Positions 1-5,724 are shown, counted from the first letter of the stretch. The stretch: 7,408 nt of DNA from Beijerinckiaceae bacterium (GCA_027346205.1 DAIESR010000173.1:1-7408), one strand, 5' to 3'. Numbers and translations are program-made. The notes: generated by a model not told the origin, from the letters alone.

Positions 1-1413
1 GCGCCCGAGCGCGGTCAAGCGTTGCAGGCGCAATTCGAGAATGCCGCGGGCCTGCGCCTCAGACAGCCGGCAGGTGCCGGTCGGGCTCAGCACATGGCGC
101 GGATCGGCAATCAGCGCGACGAGCGGCGCCATGTCGCGCGCCGGCCAATCCCGGCTCATCAGCGCTTCACGCGCCGACGCTGCGTCGGCGGAGGTGCGGA
201 TCAGCCGGATGACTTCATCGATATTGGCGACGGCGATGGCCAGCCCGAGCTGAAGATGCGCGGCATCGCGCACCTTATTCAGCAGATATTTGATGCGCCT
301 CGTGACGACCTGTTCGCGGAAATCGACGAAGGCGGTCAGGAAATCCCGCAGCGTGAGCATTTCCGGGCGGCCACCGTTGAGCGCGATCATATTGGCCGGG
401 AAGCTCGATTGCAGGGCCGTGAAACGCCAGAGCTGATTCAAGACGACATCGGCGACGGCATCGCGCTTCAATTCGATGACGATGCGCATGCCATCGCGGT
501 CGGATTCGTCACGCAGATCGGAAATGCCTTCGACGCGTTTCTCGCGCACGAGTTCGGCGATCTTCTCGATCAGCGTTGCCTTGTTGACCTGATAGGGAAT
601 CTCGGAAACGAGGATGGCCTCGCGCTCCTTGCGGATCTCTTCGATCCTGACTTTGGCGCGCACGAGGACCGAGCCACGCCCGGTCATATAGGCGGCTCTG
701 ATGCCGGCACGTCCGAGAATATGGCCGCCGGTCGGAAAATCGGGACCGGGGATGATGGCCATCAGCTCTTCGATCGTCATCTCCGGCTGATCGATCAAAG
801 CGACAACGGCATCAATGACCTCGCCGAGATTATGCGGCGGAATATTGGTCGCCATGCCGACCGCGATACCGCCCGCGCCATTGACGAGAAGATTGGGGAA
901 TTTCGCCGGCAGGACGGTCGGCTCGCTTTCGCGACCATCGTAATTCGGCTGGAAGTCGACGGTCTCATTGTCGAGATCGTCGAGGAGCGAAAGGGCCACC
1001 GACGCGAGCCGCACTTCCGTATAGCGTTCCGCCGCTGGCGGATCACCGTCGACCGAACCGAAATTGCCCTGGCCATCGATCAGAGGCAGGCGCATCGAAA
1101 AGGGCTGCGCCATGCGCACAAGCGCATCATAGATCGCGAGATTGCCGTGCGGATGGTATTTGCCCATCGTGTCGCCGGTGACGCGCGCCGATTTATTATA
1201 CGCCCTGTCCGGCAGGTAGCGATTCTCATACATTGAAAAGAGAATGCGCCGATGCACGGGCTTCAAGCCGTCGCGCACATCAGGCAAGGCGCGGCTCACG
1301 ATCACGCTCATCGCGTAATCGAGATAGCTGCGCCGCATTTCGTCGGAAAGGGAAACCGGCCGGATGTCGGAGCCCTGCGGGCCACCGGCTCCAGTGTCGT
1401 TATTATCGGCCAA
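1..1413 (-). CDS. gyrA: DNA gyrase subunit A, N-terminal 471 codons (3' end outside window)
   Basis: GyrA is the DNA breakage-reunion subunit of gyrase, which introduces negative supercoils with GyrB. Reading the minus strand from 1413 gives a continuous GyrA sequence. The conserved block [20 protein letters not shown] starts at residue 21, [17 protein letters not shown] follows at 42, and KYHPHG lies at 85-90. [20 protein letters not shown] spans 113-132, with R130 and the catalytic Y131 (E. coli Y122). The window stops in the coiled-coil arm, at a segment like E. coli residues 455-470. Full-length family members have roughly 850-930 residues, so about half is missing. The start is inferred to be TTG at 1413. 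An in-frame TGA lies three codons upstream and no ATG is available before the conserved core. The peptide MADNNDTG resembles other alphaproteobacterial GyrA N-termini. No strong Shine-Dalgarno is visible. The quinolone-determining region is unusual: N91 and L92 correspond to E. coli D82 and S83. Confidence 0.96.
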   Translation of the reverse strand, partial: MADNNDTGAGGPQGSDIRPVSLSDEMRRSYLDYAMSVIVSRALPDVRDGLKPVHRRILFSMYENRYLPDRAYNKSARVTGDTMGKYHPHGNLAIYDALVRMAQPFSMRLPLIDGQGNFGSVDGDPPAAERYTEVRLASVALSLLDDLDNETVDFQPNYDGRESEPTVLPAKFPNLLVNGAGGIAVGMATNIPPHNLGEVIDAVVALIDQPEMTIEELMAIIPGPDFPTGGHILGRAGIRAAYMTGRGSVLVRAKVRIEEIRKEREAILVSEIPYQVNKATLIEKIAELVREKRVEGISDLRDESDRDGMRIVIELKRDAVADVVLNQLWRFTALQSSFPANMIALNGGRPEMLTLRDFLTAFVDFREQVVTRRIKYLLNKVRDAAHLQLGLAIAVANIDEVIRLIRTSADAASAREALMSRDWPARDMAPLVALIADPRHVLSPTGTCRLSEAQARGILELRLQRLTALGR

Positions 1414-1447
1414 AACGGGTCAATCCAAGCTTGTGAATTATGCTTTC

Positions 1448-1477
1448 TATATAGGCGATCTCAGGCGTAATTGCCAG
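1448..1477 (-). promoter_or_regulatory. Possible gyrA promoter
   Basis: On the minus strand CTGGCA (1472-1477) and TATATA (1448-1453) are separated by 18 bases. This would start transcription about 28 bases before the TTG start of gyrA. The 1487-1527 stretch upstream is markedly AT-rich for this window and could act as an UP-like element. The -35 match is weak, so this is a tentative call. Confidence 0.35.
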
Positions 1478-1600
1478 TTGCGCGGTCTTTGATCAACTCA
1501 GAAATATCTCATATTTTCAAATTGTTATCGGCTTGCCTGAGATGATGCACAAGCCTCTTCGAAAGATTGGCGCAGTTCTCGCGCGTTTCGCCGTGCAATT

Positions 1601-1945
1601 CTACCTCTGTCCATTTCTTTCGACCTTCACGGGCCGATAAGAGGCTGAGGCTGAGGCTGTGGACCAACGATACATGCGGTGCCAATGCCCGGTTCGGTTC
1701 TTGAGCAGCAGATCGAAATGGCCGTCGGTGCTGTGCTTCGTGACGATCAGCACATTCGCGCCTTGCGTGATCTCGTCACTGCGCGTGCCGTCCTTATGCC
1801 TGTCGCCGGTAACATCCTTATAGGACGACATGGAGACGGCCTGGCCGAGCGATTTGGCCGTTTCGGCTCGGCCGATTTGCGGAGAGATCACCAGCATCAG
1901 ACAGAGCAAGAGCAACGACGTGCGCTTACAAATTTCTTTGTTCAT
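1601..1945 (-). CDS. Small exported protein of unknown function
   Basis: This 114-residue ORF is not a family I recognise. It opens with a good signal peptide: MNKEICKRTS is the charged n-region, LLLLCLMLVI the hydrophobic core, and GRA-ET at about residues 27-31 a likely signal peptidase I site. The mature part has about 85 residues. It is basic and rich in polar residues, contains SYKDVTGDRHKDGTRSDE and HFDLLLKNRTGHWHRMYRW, has no cysteine, and has no further membrane segment. The same frame extends upstream to a GTG at 1978, adding 11 residues. I prefer the ATG at 1945 because it gives a compact n-region, but neither start has a clear Shine-Dalgarno. A TTGACA lies upstream on the coding strand (2005-2010), with no convincing -10. 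The gene lies between ssb and gyrA, which are often near neighbours, so it may be a lineage-specific insertion. Function unknown. Confidence 0.6.
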   Translation of the reverse strand: MNKEICKRTSLLLLCLMLVISPQIGRAETAKSLGQAVSMSSYKDVTGDRHKDGTRSDEITQGANVLIVTKHSTDGHFDLLLKNRTGHWHRMYRWSTASASASYRPVKVERNGQR

Positions 1946-2023
1946 CTGCCGTGCCAATCTCAGTTTATTGGCGAACACAGCTGCAATTGTGCCAGCTCGT
2001 GGGCTGTCAAAGCCACAAACTCC

Positions 2024-2064
2024 TTCATCCTGAGGTGCGAGCAGAGCGAGCCTCGAAGGACGAG
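2024..2064. repeat. REP-like imperfect palindrome, copy 1
   Basis: The sequence starts with TTCATCCTGAGG and ends with CCTCGAAGGACGAG. The ends are imperfect inverted repeats of each other, and the centre (GCGAGCAGAGCGAG) is less well paired. It aligns end to end with the inverse of the copy at 2112-2154. Such palindromes are common between genes in Hyphomicrobiales genomes. They can fold in RNA and often lie downstream of genes. Here it lies between the 3' end of ssb and the small exported gene. Confidence 0.75.
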
Positions 2065-2111
2065 GGGGCGCTCATTCCCATAAGCAGCGGAAAGATGAAA
2101 GCCTCTGGTCT

Positions 2112-2154
2112 CTCATCCTTCGGGACGCTTGCTGCGCAAGCTCCTCAGGATGAG
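2112..2154. repeat. REP-like palindrome, copy 2, opposite orientation
   Basis: This copy runs CTCATCCTTCGGGACGCTTG to CTCCTCAGGATGAG. It is an extended imperfect palindrome whose centre, GCTTGCTGCGCAAGC, is itself nearly palindromic. Its reverse complement aligns with copy 1. It ends 33 bases downstream of the ssb stop codon on the coding strand, so it may act as the ssb transcript end or stabiliser. No T-tract follows it. Confidence 0.78.
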
Positions 2155-2187
2155 GACGCCGCTGGGTTGGTGACTGCTCTTGCTGCC

Positions 2188-2718
2188 TTAGAACGGAATA
2201 TCGTCGTCGATCATATCGGCGACGCGGCCGGAGCCCGCCGTCGCGGGACTCTTGTCGGCGCTGCGCTCCGAATTGCGTTCCATGGGCGAGGAGCGGCCGA
2301 AATTGGCGCCGCCCGAGGATTCGAAAGCGCCGCCGCGATCCTCAGAGAAATCGCCGCGCGTGCCGCCACGGCTGTCGAGCAGAGTGAGTTCGCCGCGGAA
2401 CCGCTGCAGCACGACTTCCGTCGTCTTGCGCTGATTGCCGTCGCGATCGGTATATTCGCGCGTCTGCAACTGGCCTTCGAGGTAAACCTTCGAACCCTTC
2501 TTGCAATATTGCTCGGCGACCTTCCCCAAATTCTCGTTGAAGATCACGACATTATGCCATTCGGTGCGATCCTTGCGCTCGCCTGTCGCCTTGTCGCGCC
2601 AGGATTCGGTCGTCGCCAAGCTGAAGCTCACGACGGAATCGCCTGCATTCGTCCGCCGCACCTCGGGATCGCGGCCCAGATTGCCGATGAGAATGACTTT
2701 GTTGACGCTTCCCGACAT
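2188..2718 (-). CDS. ssb: Single-stranded DNA-binding protein
   Basis: SSB coats single-stranded DNA during replication, repair and recombination, and recruits partners through its C-terminal tip. The 176-residue product begins MSGSVNKVILIGNLGRDPEV, the classic start of the OB fold. It continues with SWRDKATGERKDRTEWH (about 43-59), VAEQYCKKGSKVYLEGQLQT (about 67-86) and the end of the fold near residue 115. A Gly/Ser-rich, poorly ordered linker follows, then the acidic tip DMIDDDIPF, which binds partner proteins. Length is normal for alphaproteobacteria. The frame is open 31 codons further upstream, but the ATG at 2718 is chosen because GAGGAG lies six bases before it and it matches the family N-terminus. 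A LexA box and overlapping promoter lie about 120 bases upstream, suggesting SOS induction. uvrA, often divergent to ssb in this class, is absent here and leuA occupies that side. Confidence 0.97.
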   Translation of the reverse strand: MSGSVNKVILIGNLGRDPEVRRTNAGDSVVSFSLATTESWRDKATGERKDRTEWHNVVIFNENLGKVAEQYCKKGSKVYLEGQLQTREYTDRDGNQRKTTEVVLQRFRGELTLLDSRGGTRGDFSEDRGGAFESSGGANFGRSSPMERNSERSADKSPATAGSGRVADMIDDDIPF

Positions 2719-2724
2719 GTTGCT

Positions 2725-2730
2725 CTCCTC
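2725..2730 (-). promoter_or_regulatory. Ribosome binding site of ssb
   Basis: GAGGAG on the minus strand lies six bases before the ATG at 2718. It decides the start against the 31-codon upstream extension of the frame. Confidence 0.85.
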
Positions 2731-2839
2731 ACTTCGAGACATCGACGCCGCGCGACTGCTATCCTTATCCCGAACTTCGGCCGATCGCGGGTTCGTCCCG
2801 GGCTTGTCCACATGCGAATTGACAGGCGTGCGCTTGAGT

Positions 2840-2854
2840 GTTCTATTTTTGTTC
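2840..2854. promoter_or_regulatory. LexA (SOS) box upstream of ssb
   Basis: The plus strand shows GTTC, then TATTTTT, then GTTC. This is an exact match to GTTC-N7-GTTC, the direct-repeat LexA operator described for Alphaproteobacteria. It lies about 122 bases before the ssb start and overlaps the predicted -10. LexA bound here would block RNA polymerase until DNA damage triggers its cleavage. Confidence 0.85.
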
Positions 2855-2879
2855 TAGGCATCTTAGTGCGATGTTGCAA
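2851..2879 (-). promoter_or_regulatory. Predicted ssb promoter, overlapping the LexA box
   Basis: On the minus strand TTGCAA (2874-2879) and TAGAAC (2851-2856) are separated by exactly 17 bases. The -10 contains one GAAC half of the LexA box. A second TAGAAC lies at 2840-2845. The predicted start gives a leader of about 125 bases. The overlap with the operator supports the call, but the start site is not proven. Confidence 0.6.
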
Positions 2880-2937
2880 GCGGATTTTCTGTGATGGGTC
2901 AGTTTGAGATTTTGATCGGCTTACCCATGCCTTGAGC

Positions 2938-2961
2938 CGCGGCAGCCTGTTGGCTGCCGCG
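2938..2961 (-). terminator. Hairpin downstream of leuA, probable terminator without U-tract
   Basis: A perfect 10-bp stem (2938-2947 with 2952-2961, arms CGCGGCAGCC and GGCTGCCGCG allowing for strand) closes a four-base loop. It starts 33 bases after the leuA stop codon. No run of U follows on the minus strand, so it may be a weak or factor-assisted terminator, or a 3' end stabiliser. It separates leuA from the ssb promoter. Confidence 0.6.
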
Positions 2962-2993
2962 CGCATCGTCTCCAACGCCGATCCGCTGGCCGA

Positions 2994-4571
2994 TCAGCTT
3001 TCGATGACTTCCGGCCGGTTCTTGCCGCGCTTCACCATCAGCTTGTTCAAGGCGGCGATATAGGCACGCGCCGAGGCGACGAGCGTGTCGGGATCGGCGC
3101 CGCGCGCCGTCACCGATTTGCCTTCCTCGGCGAGGCGCACCGAGACTTCCGCCTGCGCGTCCGTCCCCTCCGTCACCGCATGGACCTGATAGAGTTCGAG
3201 CGTGGCGTGATGCGGCACCAGCGCCTGGATCGCATTGAAGATCGCATCGACAGGCCCATTGCCGGTCGCCTGATGCGTCATCTTCTCGCCATCGACCTCG
3301 ATCGTCAGCGCTGCGGATTGCGGGCCGCCGGTGCCGGCGATGACCGTCAGCGCAAGGAGCTTGATCCGCTCATGCGCATGCACGATCTCGTCGTAGACGA
3401 GCGCGATCAGATCCTCGTCATAGATGATCTTCTTGCGATCGGCGAGATCCTTGAAGCGGGTGAAGCTATCTTCGAGCGCGTTCTCGCCGAGTTCATAACC
3501 CAGCTCCTTCAGCTTCTCCTTGAAGGCATGGCGGCCGGAATGCTTGCCCATGACGAGTGAGGTTTTGGCGACGCCGACGCTTTCGGGCATCATGATCTCA
3601 TAGGTCTGGGCATGTTTCAGCATGCCGTCCTGATGAATGCCGCTCTCATGCGCGAAGGCGTTGCGGCCGACGATCGCCTTATTGTACTGCACCGGAAAGG
3701 AGCTGACCGCCGAGACGAGCTTTGACGCGCGGGTGAGCATGGCGGCGTCAATATTCGTGTAATAGGGCAGGCGGTCGCCGCGGACCTTCAGCGCCATCAC
3801 CATTTCTTCGAGCGCCGCATTGCCGGCACGTTCGCCGAGCCCGTTGATCGTGCATTCGACCTGCCGCGCGCCGCCCCTCACGCCGGCGAGCGAATTGGCG
3901 ACGGCGAGGCCGAGATCATTGTGGCAATGGACGGAGAAAATCGCCTTGTCGGAATTGGGCACGCGGGTGCGCACCGTTTCGAACAAAGCCTGATATTCTT
4001 CCGGCACGGTATAGCCGACCGTATCGGGAATATTGATCGTGCCGGCACCTGCCTTGATGGCGAGTTCGACGCAGCGGCAGAGGAAATCGATGTCTGTCCG
4101 CGTGCCGTCCTCGGCCGACCATTCGACATCTTCGACATGATTGCGCGCGCGGGTGACGCTCGCGGTGATCATGTCGAGCACCTCGGCCGGCTCCTTCTGC
4201 AATTTATATTTCATATGCAGCGGCGAGGTCGAAATGAACGTATGGATGCGCGGCCGCACGGCCTTGCGTACCGCCTCGGCACATCGGTCGATGTCCTTGG
4301 CGGCGGAGCGGGCGAGGCCGGCGACGCTCGCCCGCTTCACGACGCGCGCGACTTCCGAAACGGCTTCGAAATCGCCCTCCGAAGCGATCGGGAAGCCGGC
4401 TTCGATGATATCGACGCCCATTGTGTCGAGAAGCTCGGCGACTTCGAGCTTTTCCTCAAGCGTCATCGAGGCGCCGGGCGATTGCTCGCCGTCGCGCAAA
4501 GTGGTGTCGAAAATGAAGACGCGTTCAGTATTGGCGATGGTGTCGCCGCTTCTATCGGTTTGATCCGTCAT
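2994..4571 (-). CDS. leuA: 2-isopropylmalate synthase
   Basis: LeuA condenses acetyl-CoA with 2-oxoisovalerate to give 2-isopropylmalate, the committed step of leucine synthesis. The 525-residue product has the DRE-TIM barrel signature DTTLRDGEQ at 22-30. HCHNDLG (215-221) supplies the H215 and H217 metal ligands. NGLGERAGN (243-251) ends in the conserved Asn. [19 protein letters not shown] follows at about residue 310. The C-terminal third matches the LeuA dimer domain that binds leucine for feedback inhibition, including the [18 protein letters not shown] stretch. Length is normal for the long form of the enzyme. The frame is open another 58 codons upstream, but that part is Cys-rich, unlike LeuA, and overlaps the leader hairpin. 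The ATG at 4571, giving MTDQTDRSG, is therefore chosen. Its Shine-Dalgarno is poor (GCCGGACC region). That stretch can pair with the leader, so translation or termination may be controlled there. Confidence 0.97.
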   Translation of the reverse strand: MTDQTDRSGDTIANTERVFIFDTTLRDGEQSPGASMTLEEKLEVAELLDTMGVDIIEAGFPIASEGDFEAVSEVARVVKRASVAGLARSAAKDIDRCAEAVRKAVRPRIHTFISTSPLHMKYKLQKEPAEVLDMITASVTRARNHVEDVEWSAEDGTRTDIDFLCRCVELAIKAGAGTINIPDTVGYTVPEEYQALFETVRTRVPNSDKAIFSVHCHNDLGLAVANSLAGVRGGARQVECTINGLGERAGNAALEEMVMALKVRGDRLPYYTNIDAAMLTRASKLVSAVSSFPVQYNKAIVGRNAFAHESGIHQDGMLKHAQTYEIMMPESVGVAKTSLVMGKHSGRHAFKEKLKELGYELGENALEDSFTRFKDLADRKKIIYDEDLIALVYDEIVHAHERIKLLALTVIAGTGGPQSAALTIEVDGEKMTHQATGNGPVDAIFNAIQALVPHHATLELYQVHAVTEGTDAQAEVSVRLAEEGKSVTARGADPDTLVASARAYIAALNKLMVKRGKNRPEVIES

Positions 4572-4614
4572 GGCAATGGTCCGGCTTCGTCTGGGTCGTG
4601 ACTGGCTCGAGCAA

Positions 4615-4654
4615 CCCCTGAGTGCCCAGGCAAAGCCCGGTCGGCCCTCAGGGG
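4615..4654 (-). promoter_or_regulatory. Hairpin in the leuA leader (candidate attenuator)
   Basis: On the minus strand CCCCTGAG (4654-4647) pairs perfectly with CTCAGGGG (4622-4615). Inside, CCGGGC and GCCTGG form a second six-pair stem with one G-U, around a three-base loop. The left arm contains the TGA stop of the leucine-rich leader ORF, so a ribosome reaching that stop would melt it. The hairpin ends 43 bases before the leuA ATG. It lacks a U-tract, so either premature termination or start-region masking is possible. Confidence 0.6.
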
Positions 4655-4833
4655 CGAGTAAGGAGCAGCAGACCGGACGGAAGAAGGTCGAGGCATGCGG
4701 GACGCAGATGCAAAACACTGGCACGCAGGCGCAAATCTCCGGCACGCAAGCGCAAAAACCCAGCAGCGGGCAAAAGCCCCGCTCCGGTCAGCCCCAAATG
4801 AGGAGCTGGCGCATATGCCGCCGCTAGACGCAC
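4648..4833 (-). CDS. Putative leucine-rich leader peptide upstream of leuA
   Basis: This ORF of 61 codons begins with GTG and has GAGG five bases before it. Eighteen of its 61 codons are for leucine. Residues 25-45 consist of three related heptads (GFLRLRA, GDLRLRA, SVLHLRP), encoded by tandem 21-bp repeats, with a more decayed fourth, ACLDLLP. The end is SGLLLLTRP, with four consecutive Leu codons CTG CTG CTC CTT (4660-4671). It resembles enterobacterial LeuL, which also carries four Leu in a row. The stop codon lies in the left arm of the 4615-4654 hairpin, 76 bases before leuA. The likely role is in cis: ribosome progress through the Leu codons reports charged leucyl-tRNA and sets the fold of the leader RNA. 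The start is uncertain because the frame stays open upstream to 5001. An alternative short ORF, MRQLLIWG (4788-4814), overlaps in another frame. Chance leucine richness in a GC-rich frame cannot be excluded. Confidence 0.55.
   Translation of the reverse strand: MRLAAAYAPAPHLGLTGAGLLPAAGFLRLRAGDLRLRASVLHLRPACLDLLPSGLLLLTRP
4699..4761. repeat. Three tandem imperfect 21-bp repeats in the leuA leader
   Basis: The units are 4699-4719, 4720-4740 and 4741-4761, sharing the pattern GGCACGCAGGCGCAAA plus five variable bases. The first unit is the most diverged. Because 21 is a multiple of three, each unit adds one heptad with a Leu-X-Leu core to the leader ORF on the minus strand. Units are directly adjacent, with no spacers. 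Confidence 0.8.
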
Positions 4834-4863
4834 GAAAACCTCGAATTCGAATGGTTCTAAGTA

Positions 4864-4892
4864 AATGTAGACGAAGGGGGGACCGAGGGCAA
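4864..4892 (-). promoter_or_regulatory. Predicted promoter of the leuA leader transcript
   Basis: On the minus strand TTGCCC (4887-4892) and TACATT (4864-4869) are 17 bases apart. The start of transcription would fall near 4857, about 24 bases before the GTG of the leader ORF and about 285 bases before leuA. That leaves a long 5' leader, as expected for an attenuator. Confidence 0.55.
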
Positions 4893-5183
4893 GGCCGCTC
4901 TGTCGCCGCGAGAGATCGTGCCCGAAAGGCCCGTGATTTGCCGGCCGATGCGGTCGTCCGGGATTTGTGGTCCGGGCGCGCAAATGCCGCGTTCGCATCA
5001 TCTCCAGGTGGGCGGAACCTTGCTAGCCCTCATGAATTGGCCTGTCAGGTCGTCGCGGTTCTACGTCAAACAATGAAGGACATGCTCTAAGGCCACTTTC
5101 GCCTTGAAGGTCGGCGCGTGGTTGCGACTGGGTCGCTTCGTCATATTTGTTCCTGATTTGTGGCGAGAATCCTCGCTGCCGTC

Positions 5184-5212
5184 GGACAGAAAATCGACTT
5201 ATCAAACTGTCC
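5184..5212. promoter_or_regulatory. Inverted repeat upstream of the His-rich gene, possible operator
   Basis: GGACAG (5184-5189) and CTGTCC (5207-5212) are perfect inverted copies separated by 17 AT-rich bases, about 75-105 bases upstream of the gene start. The arm-to-arm distance of 23 bases is near two helical turns, which would suit a dimeric regulator. No regulator family can be named. Chance is a real alternative for six-base arms. Confidence 0.3.
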
Positions 5213-5277
5213 AAATTTGCGAGGCCAGCTCACACGTGCAAAGGGCAGGTGGGAGATTTCCGGACAGCGGCTCAATC

Positions 5278-5282
5278 AGGAG
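5278..5282 (+). promoter_or_regulatory. Ribosome binding site of the His-rich gene
   Basis: AGGAG lies five bases before the ATG at 5288. It fixes the start there rather than at the in-frame ATG at 5147, and that choice places a signal peptide at the N-terminus. Confidence 0.85.
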
Positions 5283-5287
5283 AGAAC

Positions 5288-5644
5288 ATGATCAAAAAAA
5301 TCATTGGATTGGTGGGTGCCGTGACGGCGCTCGGGGCGCCGCTCCTGGCGCCACGAGCGGCGCGAGCCTTGCCGACCGCTACGCCGAGCGTTCTAAGCGT
5401 GGAATCCTATGGAGATCTGCTCGATCCGATCCCCAATGCGCTCGCGCTTCTCCGTGCGGTGGACAGCATGCCGGCTTCGAAGCCTGCCCAGGTCGAAACG
5501 GCTCAATACTATTATTACTACCCCGAACATCACCATCACCATCATTACCGCTACGTGCCGCCGCCGTGGGAGTGGTTCCGCCCTCACCACCATCATCATC
5601 ATCATCACCATCACCATCATCACCACCATTATTACGATGATTGA
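5288..5644 (+). CDS. Exported His/Tyr-rich small protein, probably metal binding
   Basis: The 118-residue product starts MIKKIIGLVGAVTALGAPLL, a clear signal peptide with a likely cleavage at ARA-LP (27/28). After it comes a plain stretch of about 45 residues (PTATPSVLSVESYGDLLDPI and following). The C-terminal half is strongly biased: five Tyr (74-78), six His (81-86), a YRYVPPPWEWFRP linker, fifteen His in a row (100-114), and YYDD. It contains no cysteine. Small exported proteins with an ALP-type mature start and Tyr/His/Arg-rich tails are frequent in Hyphomicrobiales, mostly uncharacterised. Runs of His bind divalent metals such as Ni, Zn or Cu. A periplasmic metal store or buffer is therefore plausible but inferred from composition only. 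No metal transporter or regulator is next to it. The His codons mix CAC and CAT without a fixed period, so the tract is not a simple trinucleotide run. Confidence 0.85.
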   Translation: MIKKIIGLVGAVTALGAPLLAPRAARALPTATPSVLSVESYGDLLDPIPNALALLRAVDSMPASKPAQVETAQYYYYYPEHHHHHHYRYVPPPWEWFRPHHHHHHHHHHHHHHHYYDD

Positions 5645-5656
5645 GGCGCCGGCCTC
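5643..5656 (+). terminator. Short stem-loop at the stop of the His-rich gene
   Basis: GAGGC-GCCG-GCCTC forms a five-pair stem with a four-base loop. It begins inside the TGA stop codon at 5642-5644. It is too short to be a convincing terminator alone, but it is the first of a series of hairpins ending at 5762. Confidence 0.35.
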
Positions 5657-5679
5657 TGAAAGTAATCTGGTGTGAGTAG

Positions 5680-5709
5680 ACCCGGGCGTCGAGTTTGCGA
5701 GGCCCGGGT
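5680..5709. terminator. Stem-loop between convergent genes, probable bidirectional terminator
   Basis: ACCCGGGC (5680-5687) and GCCCGGGT (5702-5709) are perfect inverted copies around a 14-base loop. It lies 36 bases after the His-rich gene stop and about 100 bases after the stop of the convergent minus-strand gene, so it could serve both. No long T-tract is present on either side. Confidence 0.6.
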
Positions 5710-5724
5710 TCGTGCAAGTGTATT

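Larger units (their letters stand above)
4893..5287. other. Intergenic stretch without a supported gene
   Basis: The region separates the divergent leuA leader and the His-rich gene. Short open frames exist on both strands, but none has a ribosome site together with a recognisable product. A small hairpin GCGAG-AATC-CTCGC lies near 5163-5176. A GGACAG...CTGTCC inverted repeat lies at 5184-5212, and GGACAG recurs around 5261. The promoter of the downstream gene must be here but is not clear by eye. No tRNA is seen. Confidence 0.5.

Noticed and set aside
22..1236. A 404-codon plus-strand open frame
   Set aside because: It lies wholly antisense to gyrA. Its product is rich in Arg, Asp and His with no recognisable domain, while the minus strand encodes an unmistakable GyrA. 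Long antisense frames are usual in GC-rich coding DNA.
2719..2811. 31-residue N-terminal extension of SSB
   Set aside because: The ATG at 2718 has an optimal ribosome site and gives the canonical MSGSVNKVILIGNLG start.
1951..2907. A 318-codon plus-strand open frame
   Set aside because: It is antisense to ssb and runs through the REP-like repeats and the LexA box; it has no ribosome site and no family resemblance.
4694..4696. ATG of a 42-codon frame that ends in an ATGA overlap with leuA
   Set aside because: The overlap is suggestive of coupling, but the frame lacks a ribosome site, is Pro/Ala/Arg-rich like random GC-rich sequence, and is not leucine-related.
4572..4745. N-terminal extension of leuA by 58 residues, Cys-rich
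   Set aside because: It is unlike any LeuA N-terminus and runs through the hairpin and 21-bp repeats. The MTDQ start fits the family.
4699..4761. CRISPR-like array
   Set aside because: The 21-bp units are directly adjacent without spacers, number only three, and no cas gene is near.
5147..5287. 47-residue N-terminal extension of the His-rich protein
   Set aside because: It would bury the signal peptide inside the protein, and AGGAG directly precedes the ATG at 5288.
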